NCBI GenBank assembly: GCA_021636625.1
Contig: JAJWLX010000075.1
Coordinates: 1 to 15,730 of the forward strand
Source of the DNA: Prevotella sp.
GTDB taxonomy: Bacteria; Bacteroidota; Bacteroidia; Bacteroidales; Bacteroidaceae
Direction: 5' to 3'
Length of the DNA stretch: 15,730 nt
Program-made: the position numbers and the translations under genes
Shown here: one piece after another, positions 8,047 through 15,730 of the stretch
Numbering within the stretch: position 1 is the stretch's first letter
Layout of the letters: each line of letters starts with the position of its first letter
The notes under the pieces: generated by a model
What the model was told of the DNA's origin: nothing
Databases searched by the model: none
What the model saw: the letters and a program-made list of their open reading frames with translations, nothing else

Positions 8047-8166
8047 CCAAAATGTGCGGCAAGCATACATTTCTATTTTCAGGAATAGAATAAATGTTCC
8101 GATTACAAACAATTTAAGTCGGAGATAATTTGTCCTTGTGAAAAAATACTGAATTTTATACCTCTG

Positions 8167-8207
8167 AAATCCAGCACTTTGTAAAATTGAGTGTTGGATT
8201 TTTTATT
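8167..8207 (+). terminator. Intrinsic terminator after the RibD-like gene
   Basis: AAATCCAGCACT (8167-8178) pairs with AGTGTTGGATTT (8190-8201) with one G-U, closing an 11-base loop. The 3' arm runs directly into a T-rich tract through 8207. It lies 120 bp after the RibD-like gene and just upstream of rteC, so it should insulate rteC from read-through. Confidence 0.8.
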
Positions 8208-8284
8208 TTCTGCCGCGTTTTTTGCCAATTATATTCATGTGCGCACGCAGAAAACAAAGTGTAATTTTCAAAATTGACAGAACC

Positions 8285-8890
8285 ATGAATTATTTCTTGC
8301 TGGCGGAAACCGACTTTTTCCGCCTGATAAACGAAGCCGGCGACTGCAATATGGAAACGGCATACACGGCTTTCGCCACCCAAGTGATCGAACTGTGCAA
8401 CGGCGGCATGGACATGAACCTTACCGTCATCGCGCTTGCCTACATCGAAATCGAGTTGCAGCACCATCCCGTACGTAATCTGTCAGAAGAAAAAAGAGAG
8501 ATTGCCGCCTACGTCAGCAAGGCTCTGTCTTTCGTAAGAAAGATGCAGAAATTCCTTGCCACGCCCCAAGTGCCACCACTAATATCCGCCAACAACGCAA
8601 CAGAAACCACCGCCAGCCTTCTTCAATGGACGGGCAATGCCATCGACCTCGTGGAACTTATCTACGGCATAGACGTGATGGGCTGCATCAACAACGGCAA
8701 TATGCCGCTCAAACAGCTCGCCCCACTTCTCTATAAGATATTCGGGGTTGATTCTAAAGACTGCTACCGCTTCTACACTGATATCAAACGCCGGAAGAAC
8801 GAAAGCCGCACCTATTTCATTGACAGGATGCAGGAAAAACTGAACGAGAGAATGTTGCGTGATGAGGAGTTGGAGCGGATGAGAAAATAA
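8285..8890 (+). CDS. rteC: RteC-family transcriptional regulator of conjugative-element excision
   Basis: From ATG 8285 the product is 201 residues beginning MNYFLLAETDFFRLINEAGD. An in-frame ATG at 8237 would give 217 residues and cannot be excluded; a TTG at 8222 is less likely. The helical body includes LTVIALAYIEIELQHHPV and a C-terminal region VDSKDCYRFYTDIKRRKNESRTYFID, which I recognise as the RteC family. In CTnDOT, RteC is switched on by RteB and activates the xis2c-xis2d-orf3-exc excision operon. Here rteB is missing and those excision genes are not in the window, so how this copy is activated is open. Terminators lie on both sides, making it a single-gene unit. Confidence 0.85.
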   Translation: MNYFLLAETDFFRLINEAGDCNMETAYTAFATQVIELCNGGMDMNLTVIALAYIEIELQHHPVRNLSEEKREIAAYVSKALSFVRKMQKFLATPQVPPLISANNATETTASLLQWTGNAIDLVELIYGIDVMGCINNGNMPLKQLAPLLYKIFGVDSKDCYRFYTDIKRRKNESRTYFIDRMQEKLNERMLRDEELERMRK

Positions 8891-8912
8891 AAAAATATCC
8901 ATTACATATGAG

Positions 8913-8943
8913 AAGACAGGAATACTCGTATCCTGTCTTTTTA
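8913..8943 (+). terminator. Intrinsic terminator after rteC
   Basis: AAGACAGGA (8913-8921) pairs perfectly with TCCTGTCTT (8931-8939) around a nine-base loop. The 3' arm continues into a T-rich run. It lies 22 bp downstream of the rteC stop. Confidence 0.85.
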
Positions 8944-9191
8944 TTTTCATTTAATTATATATTAATTAGCACAATATATGTGAGTTTTTCATTCCTATAA
9001 GGACAAATTTCAGAAACGTATGTCTGGTAAATTATTGAGTCATCATAGTATGAACATATATCATTACTAAAAACAATGAAACAACTTCCATAAGATTGTG
9101 GTTGTAAAAATCGCCATTTAATAGCCCGTTTTTTTTGTAAAATTCGCCAATTAAAAAAATATGATTATCTTTGCATTATATTTTATAAGGT
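8944..9191. other. AT-rich intergenic stretch between rteC and the accessory ATPase genes
   Basis: There is no convincing open frame on either strand. The right end holds the promoter of the DUF4143-type gene. In CTnDOT the small RNA gene rteR lies just downstream of rteC, and this is the corresponding place, but I see no promoter plus terminator pair that would define such an RNA here. The composition shifts to AT-rich from about 8940, so the left edge of the accessory insert probably lies in this stretch. Confidence 0.5.
9166..9173 (+). promoter_or_regulatory. Bacteroidetes-type -7 promoter element TATCTTTG for the ATPase pair
   Basis: An exact match to TAnnTTTG lies 18 bp before the ATG. 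Transcription would start at about 9180, leaving a leader of only about 12 bases that contains TAAGG just ahead of the start. A TTTG at 9134-9137 is too distant to be an ideal -33 element. This is the only obvious promoter for the two genes downstream. Confidence 0.65.
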
Positions 9192-10322
9192 ATGGAAACA
9201 GTAAATAGAATACTTCAAGAGAAGATTACAGCACGAATCGCGCCCAATAAAGCAGTACTGATTTTTGGTGCTCGCCGTGTTGGTAAAACGGTAATGATGC
9301 GTAAAATTGTGGACAACTATTCAGGTAGGACGATGATGCTCAACGGCGAAGACTACGACACATTAGCACTATTGGAGAATCGCTCAATAGCCAATTATCG
9401 GCATTTATTGGATGGTATTGATTTGCTGGCTATTGATGAGGCACAGAACATACCACAAATCGGTAGTATTCTGAAGTTGATAGTTGATGAAATACCGGGA
9501 ATAAGTGTCTTGGCAAGTGGTTCTTCGTCATTCGATTTGCTGAATAAGACTGGTGAACCGTTGGTCGACCGCAGTACGCAATTTCTCCTTACACCATTCT
9601 CGCAACGGGAAATCGCACAGACGGAAACGGCACTTGAAACCCGCCAGAACCTCGAAGCGCGCTTGATTTACGGTTCCTATCCCGAAGTAGTAATGATGGA
9701 GAACTATGAACGTAAAACAGACTACCTACGTGATATTGTCGGTGCATACCTGCTTAAAGATATCTTAGCAATTGACGGCTTAAAAAATTCGAGCAAGATG
9801 CGCGATCTACTGCGATTGATAGCTTTTCAGTTGGGCAGCGAAGTTTCTTACGAAGAGTTAGGTAAACAACTCGGCATGAGCAAGACGACCGTTGAAAAAT
9901 ACCTCGACCTATTGGAAAAGGTCTTCGTTATCTATCGTCTGGGGGCTTATTCGCGTAACCTACGCAAGGAGGTTACAAAAGCTGGCAAGTGGTACTTCTA
10001 CGACAACGGCATTCGCAATGCCATTATCGGGGCTTTCTCACCGCTGGCCATTCGGCAGGATGTCGGTGCGCTGTGGGAGAACTACATCATCGGAGAGCGG
10101 CGCAAAGCGAACTTCAATGAGGGACTGCACAGGGAGTTCTATTTCTGGCGCACCTACGACAAACAGGAAATCGACCTGATTGAGGAGAGTGCCGACAGTC
10201 TTACCGCCTTGGAGTTCAAGTGGGGAAATAAAATGCCGGCCGCACCGAAAGCCTTCCAAGAAGCCTATCCCTATGCCGAGTTTCATGTGGTAAATCGGGA
10301 GAATTATTTGGAGTTCGTATAA
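9192..10322 (+). CDS. AAA/DUF4143-type ATPase with a C-terminal nuclease-like domain
   Basis: The 376-residue protein has the layout of the large AAA_14 + DUF4143 family. The P-loop is GARRVGKT (26-33), Walker B is DLLAIDEAQ with Asp82-Glu83, and VLASGSSSF (107-114) fits the sensor strand. A winged-helix-like segment follows at about 205-260 (VSYEELGKQLGMSKTTVEKYLDLLE). The C-terminus resembles a PD-(D/E)XK core: WENYII (Glu296), QEIDLI (Asp328), ALEFKWG (Glu341-x-Lys343). The family's role is not established; nuclease activity is an inference from the motif. ATG 9192 follows TAAGG and a strong -7 element. The KAP-type NTPase gene starts 16 bp after this stop, so the two are probably co-transcribed. 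Confidence 0.88.
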   Translation: METVNRILQEKITARIAPNKAVLIFGARRVGKTVMMRKIVDNYSGRTMMLNGEDYDTLALLENRSIANYRHLLDGIDLLAIDEAQNIPQIGSILKLIVDEIPGISVLASGSSSFDLLNKTGEPLVDRSTQFLLTPFSQREIAQTETALETRQNLEARLIYGSYPEVVMMENYERKTDYLRDIVGAYLLKDILAIDGLKNSSKMRDLLRLIAFQLGSEVSYEELGKQLGMSKTTVEKYLDLLEKVFVIYRLGAYSRNLRKEVTKAGKWYFYDNGIRNAIIGAFSPLAIRQDVGALWENYIIGERRKANFNEGLHREFYFWRTYDKQEIDLIEESADSLTALEFKWGNKMPAAPKAFQEAYPYAEFHVVNRENYLEFV

Positions 10323-10338
10323 TCAATAAATTACGTAT

Positions 10339-13300
10339 ATGGAAACAAAACTACAATCCAAACAGCAATATCCGCGGTTTATCCAAAATAAACCGTGTGG
10401 TATTGACAAATTCGATGGAGGTTCGCAAGAAAGGTTGGCAAAAACTATTGCTCGCCATTTTTGTCAGAATGATTCATTGGATGAGGAATGTACTTTACCT
10501 CGAATTATCGGCATCGAAGGTATTTGGGGATCTGGAAAATCCAACGTGGTTAAAATGTTGGAACGTGAATTATCAGACGACTATTACTTTTTTGAGTATG
10601 ACGCATGGGGACATCAAGAGGACTTGCAACGCCGCTCTATATTGGAATTGCTTACAAGCAAACTTATTGATGATGGTATCCTATCTGGAAATGCAACAAT
10701 AAAAGTCAAAGGTGGAGGTACGAAAACCGTATCATGGTCTGAAAAGCTGAAATATTTATTAGCCCGTAAAACGGAGACCGTAACCGAAAAATATCCCCTT
10801 ATCAGTAATGGTATGGTTGCGGCATTTTTGGTTGCAGTTTTAACTCCGATATTTACATTTATTGCGTATGCAGTAAAACCTACACCCACAACATGGTGGT
10901 TTTCTTTATTGTCTATTATCATAGCTGCACTGCCAGTTCTTATTGCATTGTGCGTTTGGAAATGGGCATATAGCAAAGATCATAAATATGGATGGAGTTA
11001 TATGTTAGCTATTTATCAAGATAAAGTCGAAAAGGACGTTTGCTATGAGACTTTGAGCGAAGACGAACCAACGGTTTACGAGTTCAAAACATGGATGCAA
11101 GACATTTCTGATTTTATCAAGGAAAAAGGACAACGTAAATTAGTCCTTGTTTTTGACAACATGGATCGTCTCCCCGCTGAAAAAGTAAAAGAATTATGGT
11201 CTTCTATCCATACGTTCTTCGCCGATAGCGGTTTTGAAAATGTTTGGGCTGTTATTCCTTTCGATGAAACACATTTAGCTTGTGCATTCGGAGATGAGAC
11301 CGACGAACAAACGAAACAACTGACCAAGTATTTTATCAATAAAACTTTCCCTATTGTTTATCGTGTTGCTCCTCCTGTTATTACCGACTATCGAAGTATA
11401 TTCAACAAACTGTTTGTTGAAGCATTTGGAGAAACAGAAAATGAAGCGAAAGAAACTATAAATCGGATATTCAGATTGGTAAATCCTAATGCCAATGTTA
11501 GGGAAATTATATCATATATCAATGAGATGGTCGCTCTTAAACAAGAGTGGTGTAACGAAATTTTGATGATAAACATAGCATTGTTCTGTTTGAAGAAGAC
11601 GGATATTCTGGCAAATCCAGTAGAACAAATATTGTCCGGCGACTATCTGAATGGCATTCAAACAATAATTAACAATGATCTGCAAACACAACGCGAAATT
11701 GCAGCTTTGGTATATGGTGTCGATGTTGAAGATGCTCGACAAATTCCATTGAAAAAATATATTGAAGGCTGCATCAACGGAGAAGAAGACCACGACATAA
11801 ATCAATATGCAGAGACTAATAAACAATTTGACACTGTATTAGAAGAAGTTATACAATGTATGGACAATGCGCTTATCGATAAGATTATACATTGTTTGCA
11901 TAAATTAACTCGAAAGAGCGATGTTATTCTGCGTGTATGGCAAAGAATAGCACAATTGAAATTAAAAGAATCCATAGAGAAGCAGGTGTTCCCTGTCGAA
12001 TACCAAGAACTGCTGTTGCATTTAGACACGGAAAGCCAAAACCATGTGATTGCTCAATTATATAAGAAGATAGTTCGGTTCAATGACTTCAATGGCGGCG
12101 ACTATTTCAAAACGTTAGATGCAATAGACAGGTTTATTGCGCAAAATAAGTTGGCGTGCGATTTTACGTCATTGATTGAAGCAAAAACAGTCAAGCCAAA
12201 TACATTTATCGATTATATTCAAGCTGCAAATGCAACAGATGCTGCCTATCGGGATAACGCGACAACTAAAGCATATAAATATTATCAAGTAGCAACAAAT
12301 TCGGAGGCGCTCGATAATTATTTGGCAAACTTACTACCCGATAATTTCGACCATGCAGATATTGTAAAAACGTTAAAAGATAATTCTACCTATACGTTTC
12401 CAACGCTTTTGCAAGCGATCACGAATTGCATTGATGAACAGAATGTAAATAAAGATAATATAGGGGCTATATTTACAACCTATCGTTTATTGGCATCTGA
12501 CGAAGAAAGACCTTTACCTGTAACGTTAGATTCAACCTACATAAATCAGTTGCATTCTGAATTAGAAACTGATGGCCGAAACATTAAAGAGTCTGGATAT
12601 TACGATTTAGTCGCCATGCAATTGGCACATGGTCATTCCGTTTCCTTAATAGAGGGTGGAGATATAAAATATGTTGCAGAACTCATGGACTATTATGTGG
12701 ATCATGGAGACTTATTAGTAAATAGTGTGGGATGGAATATACCGCTATTAAATGAAACACTACAATACATGGTAAATCATAAACTTGGCTATAAATTATT
12801 GCTCTCAGACATATTGCCCCAATTTGAAGATATTAAGAACAGAATAGGTGTAACGGATGAGGTATTTATCGAGCATTTAGCAGAGTGGAATACCGATTTG
12901 GATAAGTATATCACTAAGAACAATATTAAAGATGTAATTCCTGACGCATCTTTTTACGATTTGACCACTAAAATAAGCAATGTCCTGACCGATCATATCA
13001 ATAAAATAGCGTTCGAAGCGTTGTCTGAAATAAGTGTTGATACATTATACGCCCAAAGAACAGCACATACATCATATTATTGGTTTGTCGCAATAAAACA
13101 TTTACTGGCTAAAATCAAATCCTTGCCAGATAACTTGACTGAATTTGGCAAAAAGATTCTGATGGATATTGCTTCTGGAACTCAAAGTTTGAATCCTTTC
13201 CCTAATTGTTTCAAGAATATAGTTGAAAGATTGGATAAACGAAAAATTAAATCGACAGTTACCGATATAAGAAATGATTTCTGCATCGGTAAAAAGACTA

Positions 13301-13593
13301 TCAATGCAAAAAAGTTTCAATTTTTCGAAACATGGCTTAGATCGCATGGTAATTTGAAAAGTCAAGCTGGAGACGTTATTGATAAAATAGTGAAACCTGT
13401 AATTTCCGATGGGGCATGCCGTTCATTGATTCTGCAAAACAAAGATTTTTATATGGATTTAATAAATACAGCAGGGGATGATGCTTATGAATTGAAAAAG
13501 AGTCTCCGAAACCTCATACAAAAAGATTCAGATCCGCAATTGGTTAAATTTGTCAATTCGATAGATTCAGTACCTGAGGTTGAAACCGCGTAA
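10339..13593 (+). CDS. KAP-family P-loop NTPase, membrane-anchored, 1084 residues
   Basis: The N-terminal 400 or so residues show the KAP NTPase layout. Walker A is GIEGIWGSGKSN (58-69, Lys67), followed by a YDAWGHQ motif (88-93) at the position of the family's aromatic 'AW' motif. Two transmembrane helices (about 157-179 and 187-208) sit between Walker A and Walker B, as is typical of KAP proteins. Walker B is KLVLVFDNMDRL (267-278). The remaining 650 residues are mostly helical, AT-rich in coding, and match no domain I know. KAP proteins include PifA of plasmid F, which blocks phage T7, and eukaryotic Kidins220. The protein would be held at the inner membrane with its NTPase and long tail in the cytoplasm. 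A defence role is inferred from family and location only. Confidence 0.87.
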   Translation: METKLQSKQQYPRFIQNKPCGIDKFDGGSQERLAKTIARHFCQNDSLDEECTLPRIIGIEGIWGSGKSNVVKMLERELSDDYYFFEYDAWGHQEDLQRRSILELLTSKLIDDGILSGNATIKVKGGGTKTVSWSEKLKYLLARKTETVTEKYPLISNGMVAAFLVAVLTPIFTFIAYAVKPTPTTWWFSLLSIIIAALPVLIALCVWKWAYSKDHKYGWSYMLAIYQDKVEKDVCYETLSEDEPTVYEFKTWMQDISDFIKEKGQRKLVLVFDNMDRLPAEKVKELWSSIHTFFADSGFENVWAVIPFDETHLACAFGDETDEQTKQLTKYFINKTFPIVYRVAPPVITDYRSIFNKLFVEAFGETENEAKETINRIFRLVNPNANVREIISYINEMVALKQEWCNEILMINIALFCLKKTDILANPVEQILSGDYLNGIQTIINNDLQTQREIAALVYGVDVEDARQIPLKKYIEGCINGEEDHDINQYAETNKQFDTVLEEVIQCMDNALIDKIIHCLHKLTRKSDVILRVWQRIAQLKLKESIEKQVFPVEYQELLLHLDTESQNHVIAQLYKKIVRFNDFNGGDYFKTLDAIDRFIAQNKLACDFTSLIEAKTVKPNTFIDYIQAANATDAAYRDNATTKAYKYYQVATNSEALDNYLANLLPDNFDHADIVKTLKDNSTYTFPTLLQAITNCIDEQNVNKDNIGAIFTTYRLLASDEERPLPVTLDSTYINQLHSELETDGRNIKESGYYDLVAMQLAHGHSVSLIEGGDIKYVAELMDYYVDHGDLLVNSVGWNIPLLNETLQYMVNHKLGYKLLLSDILPQFEDIKNRIGVTDEVFIEHLAEWNTDLDKYITKNNIKDVIPDASFYDLTTKISNVLTDHINKIAFEALSEISVDTLYAQRTAHTSYYWFVAIKHLLAKIKSLPDNLTEFGKKILMDIASGTQSLNPFPNCFKNIVERLDKRKIKSTVTDIRNDFCIGKKTINAKKFQFFETWLRSHGNLKSQAGDVIDKIVKPVISDGACRSLILQNKDFYMDLINTAGDDAYELKKSLRNLIQKDSDPQLVKFVNSIDSVPEVETA

Positions 13594-13599
13594 GTATTT

Positions 13600-13730
13600 G
13601 TCTAACAAGTCCGAATTTTACGATTTTACCCGTCAGAACTGAAGTGCCCCCCAAAAAAATTGTATCCAACTTTTGGGGGTCACTTCAAACTTCGATAGGG
13701 ATAATTTTCAATTTTGGGGACTTGTTAGAC
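13600..13730. repeat. 131-bp palindromic intergenic element with 13-bp perfect terminal inverted repeats
   Basis: GTCTAACAAGTCC (13600-13612) is exactly repeated in inverted orientation as GGACTTGTTAGAC (13718-13730). The flanks just inside both repeats remain loosely complementary for another 20 or so bases, as in diverged IS or MITE ends. No target-site duplication is evident. The element fills the gap between the convergent KAP and mobC genes. The right repeat contains the mobC stop codon (TAA, complement of 13725-13727). It may be an IS/MITE relic or a bidirectional terminator. Confidence 0.6.
13640..13687. mobile_element. 48-bp relic of IS3-like terminal inverted repeats, flanked by AAC
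   Basis: TGAAGTGCCCCCCAAAA (13640-13656) and the complement of 13671-13687, TGAAGTGACCCCCAAAA, agree at 16 of 17 positions and start with TGA, resembling IS3-family ends. Only 14 bases separate them. The pair is bracketed by AAC at 13637-13639 and 13688-13690, a 3-bp duplication of the size IS3-family transposition makes. It also forms a strong hairpin, which could act as a terminator for both converging genes. It is nested inside the larger 131-bp inverted repeat. Confidence 0.55.
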
Positions 13731-15730
13731 AGTCTCATTATCTGGTAGCAGTTTACACAGCACCGGATCGTTTTTGATACGCTCCAGTTCCTCCTGCACA
13801 ATCTGCTTCACCTCTTCCTTGATGCGCCGGTAGTTCGCCTGCACCGTTTCCTTCATGCGGTCGTTGCCGTCCTCGTCCGTGAAGTTTGTAATGACGGGAA
13901 TTTTCTTGTAGGCACTTTCTTCCCGTTTCACCTTTTCGGCATCCACCACAATCTCGCAATGAAAAATCTTCTGCTCGATACGCTCGTTGAAGTTGTCGGA
14001 TACAGAACCGACAAACATTCCCTGCGTAAGCCCGGAAATCTTACTCGGTGGAATGAGCGCGTCCATCTGCGTGTTGATGGAGGTGGAAACATCCTGCCGG
14101 TTGATGGAGATGGACTGCCGTTTCTGCAACACCTTACCGAACCGCTCGGAGAGCGTCTTGGCTGTTTCCCCCACCACCTGACCGGAGAAAATATTGCCGA
14201 CAGTGTTCATCACCACTTTCGCCTCTTTGTCCCCGTAGTCACGCACTAACTGGCTGAAATCCTGAAAGCCCAGACACACGGCAACCTTGTTGCTTCGGGC
14301 GGTAGCTATAAGATTGTCCAACCCTTTGAAGTATATTGTGGGCAACTCGTCGATGATGACCGATGACTTCAGCATCCCCTTCTTGTTGATGAGCTTCACG
14401 ATACGGGAATTATACAGACCGAGTGCCGCACCGTAGATATTCTGACGGTCGGGATTGTTACCCACGCAGAGGATTTTCGGCTCTTCGGGATTGTTGATGT
14501 CCAGCGTAAACTCGCTGTCTGACATCACCCAGTAGAGCTGCGGTGAAATCATCCTCGAAAGCGGGATTTTTGCCGACGCTATCTGACCCATGAGCTGCTC
14601 CGCAGCCCCTCCAAGCCACGCATCCATGAACGGCGAAAGGTAGTTCTCCAGCTCCGGATAAGAGGTCAGTATCGGAAATATATCCTCGTAACGGCGGTTC
14701 AGAAACTCGATAGCATGGGGAAACGTGCAAAACTTCCCGTTCTGATAGATTTTGAGATACCAGATAATACTGGCAAACAGAATGATAGGTGACTCCACGA
14801 AGAAGTCGCCCTGCTTTTGCACCCACGTTTTATTGAGGTTGAGCATTATTGTGTAGGCACTCTCATAGGCATCCGTAATATCTTCCATAAAATCCGGGTG
14901 AATGGGATTGCACCGATGAGAGCGTCGCGGGTCGTCGAAGTTGATCACATAGAACTTCGGCTTTACCTTGTAGCCGTCCGGGTGGTTCAGCAAATGGTTG
15001 TAGGCAATAGTAGATAGGTCGGGATACTTGAAATCGTAGATGTATTGACTAAAGCCCTTTTCAATCTGTTGCTTGATAAAATTGTTTACCACGGCATAGG
15101 ACTTGCCGCTGCCCGGCGTACCCAACACGATGGACGCACGGAAGGGATTAACTACATTGATCCAACCGTTGTTCCAGCGTTTCCTGTAATAGAAACGTGT
15201 CGGCAGATTGACCGAATACTCGCTTTCGATAAGCCTCGTTTCCTGCATGAAACTCTCGTTCTCGTTGTTGAAAACATCCTCCATCAAATTGTGTTTCAAC
15301 AGGCGGCTCATCCACAGACCACCCATCAACAGGCAGACATAGCCCGTTCCAATGGTAAGGACATACAGTCCCGTCACCGCTTCAAGCGGCAGCGGCAGGG
15401 GCAGCAACCACCAGTTCAGGAAAAACAGCACGAACCCGACGGCAAATGCTGTCCAGATTCTCCCCCAAGTGATTTTCTCACCCTTGACACCCTTCGTACC
15501 CAGACAGGACAAGGCAAGCAAAAGGACGGAAAACAGCTTCGTGTAGAGAATGGAATGGAACAGCCCCGCCGTGCGGTCGAAGTTCAGAAGGATTTTGTCC
15601 ACCACGCCGATGTTCACGCCCCACAGCCGGATGGCTTCGTAGCAGAACCAGTACACGTTCATGACCACTAAAATGATACTCACGGCACGCAGAAAATCCA
15701 TGATTTTCGCCAATGCCCTCAAATCGTCTT
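13725..15730 (-). CDS. mobC: MobC/TraG-type conjugative coupling protein (type IV coupling ATPase), 5' partial
   Basis: This is the VirD4/TraG-like ATPase that would bring the relaxase-DNA complex to the mating pore. The membrane-spanning N-terminus has about four helices up to residue 135 and includes the MNVYWFCYEA motif typical of Bacteroidales coupling proteins. Walker A is GTPGSGKS (201-208, numbering from the TTG at 15722) and Walker B is SSVIIDELP with Asp458-Glu459. ARSNKVAVCLGFQDFSQL fits the conserved C-terminal ATPase motif. TTG 15722 is probably not the true start: the frame stays open to the window edge (Asp-Asp just before), so a few codons likely lie outside. The TAA stop lies inside a 13-bp inverted repeat. 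It converges on the KAP gene. Confidence 0.93.
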   Translation of the reverse strand, partial: DDLRALAKIMDFLRAVSIILVVMNVYWFCYEAIRLWGVNIGVVDKILLNFDRTAGLFHSILYTKLFSVLLLALSCLGTKGVKGEKITWGRIWTAFAVGFVLFFLNWWLLPLPLPLEAVTGLYVLTIGTGYVCLLMGGLWMSRLLKHNLMEDVFNNENESFMQETRLIESEYSVNLPTRFYYRKRWNNGWINVVNPFRASIVLGTPGSGKSYAVVNNFIKQQIEKGFSQYIYDFKYPDLSTIAYNHLLNHPDGYKVKPKFYVINFDDPRRSHRCNPIHPDFMEDITDAYESAYTIMLNLNKTWVQKQGDFFVESPIILFASIIWYLKIYQNGKFCTFPHAIEFLNRRYEDIFPILTSYPELENYLSPFMDAWLGGAAEQLMGQIASAKIPLSRMISPQLYWVMSDSEFTLDINNPEEPKILCVGNNPDRQNIYGAALGLYNSRIVKLINKKGMLKSSVIIDELPTIYFKGLDNLIATARSNKVAVCLGFQDFSQLVRDYGDKEAKVVMNTVGNIFSGQVVGETAKTLSERFGKVLQKRQSISINRQDVSTSINTQMDALIPPSKISGLTQGMFVGSVSDNFNERIEQKIFHCEIVVDAEKVKREESAYKKIPVITNFTDEDGNDRMKETVQANYRRIKEEVKQIVQEELERIKNDPVLCKLLPDNETV

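Larger units (their letters stand above)
5798..15730. mobile_element. Segment of a CTnDOT/CTn341-type integrative conjugative element
   Basis: The remnant of rteA, an rteC-family gene and a mobC-type coupling protein occur within one 10-kb stretch, which is the gene content of Bacteroidales conjugative transposons. The efflux operon to the left is probably also inside the element because it sits directly upstream of rteA, but this cannot be proved here. Neither element end, integrase, relaxase nor tra operon is in view. The stretch between rteC and mobC carries accessory genes of different base composition. The boundaries given are the outermost recognisable element genes, not attachment sites. 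Confidence 0.75.

Noticed and set aside
8071..8090. Hairpin TTCTATT/AATAGAA after the RibD-like gene
   Set aside because: It has a weak AT-rich 7-bp stem without a T-run; the clear terminator is at 8167-8207.
7341..9129. ATAGCCCGT near both TATCTTTG promoters (7341 and 9121) and TCTGGTAAATT at 7460 and about 9024
   Set aside because: The matches are only 9-11 bases, in AT-rich DNA, without shared flanking sequence; chance similarity is the simpler explanation.
8944..9165. rteR small RNA gene downstream of rteC
   Set aside because: The position is right, but no promoter and terminator pair delimits an RNA of suitable length, and I cannot recall the RteR sequence well enough to match it.
15045..15671. 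208-codon open frame on the + strand opposite mobC
   Set aside because: Antisense shadow of mobC with a His/Gln-rich, non-protein-like composition.

Overview
The window looks like part of an integrated conjugative element of the CTnDOT/CTn341 type from a Bacteroidales gut bacterium (Bacteroides, Parabacteroides or a relative). The reasons are an RteC-family regulator, the 5' remnant of an RteA-like sensor kinase, a MobC/TraG-type coupling protein, and promoter elements matching the Bacteroidetes -7 consensus TAnnTTTG. All family calls are from reading the sequence; no database search was possible.

Left part (1-5676): a compact efflux operon on the + strand. It has the tail of a small upstream gene (possibly a TetR-type regulator), a lipoprotein membrane fusion protein, an HAE1-type RND transporter and a NodT/OprM-type outer-membrane lipoprotein. 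Junctions are an ATGA overlap, another ATGA overlap and a direct abutment, so this is a complete tripartite drug-efflux pump. It sits immediately upstream of rteA, where CTnDOT carries tetQ.

Middle part (5677-8940): a damaged regulatory region. rteA breaks off after about 75 codons and is joined to a macB-like permease lacking its N-terminus, followed by the first 83 codons of a macA-like adaptor. That fragment also ends abruptly at about 7320, and rteB is absent. Next comes a promoter, a highly structured leader RNA ending in an intrinsic terminator with a competing antiterminator pairing, a small RibD/DHFR-like gene, a terminator, rteC and another terminator. The leader is the best candidate here for an undescribed regulatory element.

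Right-centre (8941-13730): an AT-rich accessory insert with its own promoter and two genes 16 bp apart: an AAA/DUF4143-type ATPase with a C-terminal nuclease-like fold, and a 1084-residue membrane-anchored KAP-family P-loop NTPase. The KAP family includes the phage-exclusion protein PifA of plasmid F, so an anti-phage role is plausible but unproven. The insert ends at a 131-bp palindromic intergenic element with 13-bp perfect terminal inverted repeats. Nested inside it is a 48-bp relic resembling the two abutted ends of an IS3-family element, flanked by an AAC duplication.

Right part (13725-15730): mobC, the conjugative coupling ATPase, on the - strand. Its start lies just beyond the window. 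It converges with the KAP gene, and its stop codon lies inside the 13-bp repeat. I saw no tRNA, rRNA or CRISPR array.
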